Assembly: GCA_003279945.1 (NCBI GenBank)
Contig: QCGK01000004.1
Coordinates: 1-64,000 of the forward strand
Length of the DNA: 64,000 bases
Reading direction: 5' to 3'
DNA from: Prochlorococcus sp. AG-388-A01
GTDB taxonomy: Bacteria > Cyanobacteriota > Cyanobacteriia > PCC-6307 > Cyanobiaceae
The notes beneath the pieces were generated by a model that saw only the letters and a program-made list of their open reading frames with translations, ran no database searches and was not told the origin of the DNA. Made by a program: the position numbers and the translations under genes. Each line of letters opens with the position of its first letter. Position 1 is the first letter of the stretch. Positions 63,846 to 64,000 of the stretch are shown piece after piece.

Positions 63846-63875
63846 AAAAAAAGCCACCTTTTAATAGAGGGTGGC
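63846..63875 (-). terminator. Rho-independent terminator of the ferredoxin gene
   Basis: On the minus strand GCCACC (63875-63870) pairs with GGTGGC (63858-63853) across an 11-nt loop, followed by seven T (63852-63846). It lies about 45 bp after the ferredoxin stop and ends 4 bp before the ATG of the next minus-strand gene, so that gene needs either read-through or its own promoter. Confidence 0.75.
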
Positions 63876-63920
63876 AGAGAAATAATGAATAATCAACTGA
63901 GAAAAGTTAATTTTTTATAA

Positions 63921-64000
63921 TTAATACAAATCTTCCTCAGCATGAGTTGTAATTGTTACGTCAGATGTTGGATAAGCAACACATGTAAGTACAAAACCAG
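63921..64000 (-). CDS. petF: 2Fe-2S ferredoxin (PetF type), partial, C-terminal end only
   Basis: The last 25 codons, ending at TAA 63921-63923, read 'GFVLTCVAYPTSDVTITTHA' and then EEDLY. This is the C-terminal end of plant-type ferredoxin: the fourth cluster Cys in 'VLTCVAYP' and the conserved acidic tail. Ferredoxin carries electrons from photosystem I to FNR, nitrite reductase and others. The rest of the gene lies beyond the window edge. The terminator just downstream supports a single-gene transcript. Confidence 0.88.
   Translation of the reverse strand, partial: GFVLTCVAYPTSDVTITTHAEEDLY

Noticed and set aside
1-64000. CRISPR array, prophage, insertion sequence or integrase
   Set aside because: No spaced direct repeats, no transposase, integrase or phage structural genes; the GIY-YIG protein alone is not evidence of a mobile element.

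Overview
The window is a gene-dense, strongly AT-rich piece of a cyanobacterial chromosome. By eye roughly one third of bases are G or C. Everything points to a high-light-type Prochlorococcus or a very close relative. The signs are nickel superoxide dismutase with its maturation protease and Ni permease, kaiB-kaiC with no kaiA beside rplU-rpmA, a high-light-inducible (Hli) protein, NblS, a ClpR-ClpP pair, ARC6/Ftn2, and several cyanobacteria-only hypothetical families. Intergenic gaps are mostly under 150 bp. I see no insertion sequence, prophage, integrase or CRISPR array.

Layout. 1-9.9 kb: the partial division gene ftn2 faces away from pdhA, then a group 2 sigma factor, nnr, mnmA, lnt, a secreted FKBP isomerase, and the nickel block sodN-sodX with a convergent NicO-type permease. 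9.9-20.5 kb: trpC, lpdA, a SpoU methyltransferase, murA, two tiny overlapping membrane ORFs, tRNA-Leu(CAA), argD, folC, an FAD oxidase next to a cytosine-deaminase-like amidohydrolase, and tRNA-His. 20.5-32.3 kb: miaB, then ddl, a small membrane protein, ftsQ and ftsZ, the SRP RNA, panB, hemW, a PIN-TRAM membrane protein, clpR-clpP, ilvC and cobD. 32.3-34.8 kb: a patch of small proteins (Hli, four hypotheticals, HU, one doubtful ORF). 34.8-43.5 kb: glgX, tRNA-Gly, a GPH-type sugar symporter, an MlaE-type permease, DUF3119, DUF3086, plsY, pyrF, tyrS and DUF1825. 43.6-57.7 kb: a GIY-YIG protein, pepA, a secreted msrA, the outer-membrane block bamA-lpxC-fabZ-lpxA-lpxB, purC, purD-nblS and kaiB-kaiC. 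57.7-64 kb: rplU-rpmA, a methyltransferase, truB, a SpoIID protein, rnz, a lumenal pentapeptide protein, a Cys-containing hypothetical, and the 3' end of a ferredoxin gene.

Functional themes are envelope and division (ftn2, murA, ddl, ftsQ, ftsZ, bamA, the lipid A genes, lnt, SpoIID), oxidative-stress protection (sodN block, msrA, hli, nblS), timekeeping (kaiBC), tRNA maturation (mnmA, miaB, truB, rnz, SpoU) and carbon or amino acid metabolism (pdhA, lpdA, glgX, ilvC, argD, trpC, panB).

Points most worth a second look: two genes (sodX and the SpoU methyltransferase) whose family-conserved N-termini lie upstream of every ATG, GTG or TTG in frame; a pair of ~35-residue membrane ORFs joined by an ATGA overlap; argD starting 5 nt after a tRNA; a terminator hairpin embedded in the coding end of an opposing gene; and repeated convergent 3' overlaps. 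All family assignments rest on motifs read by eye, with no database search.
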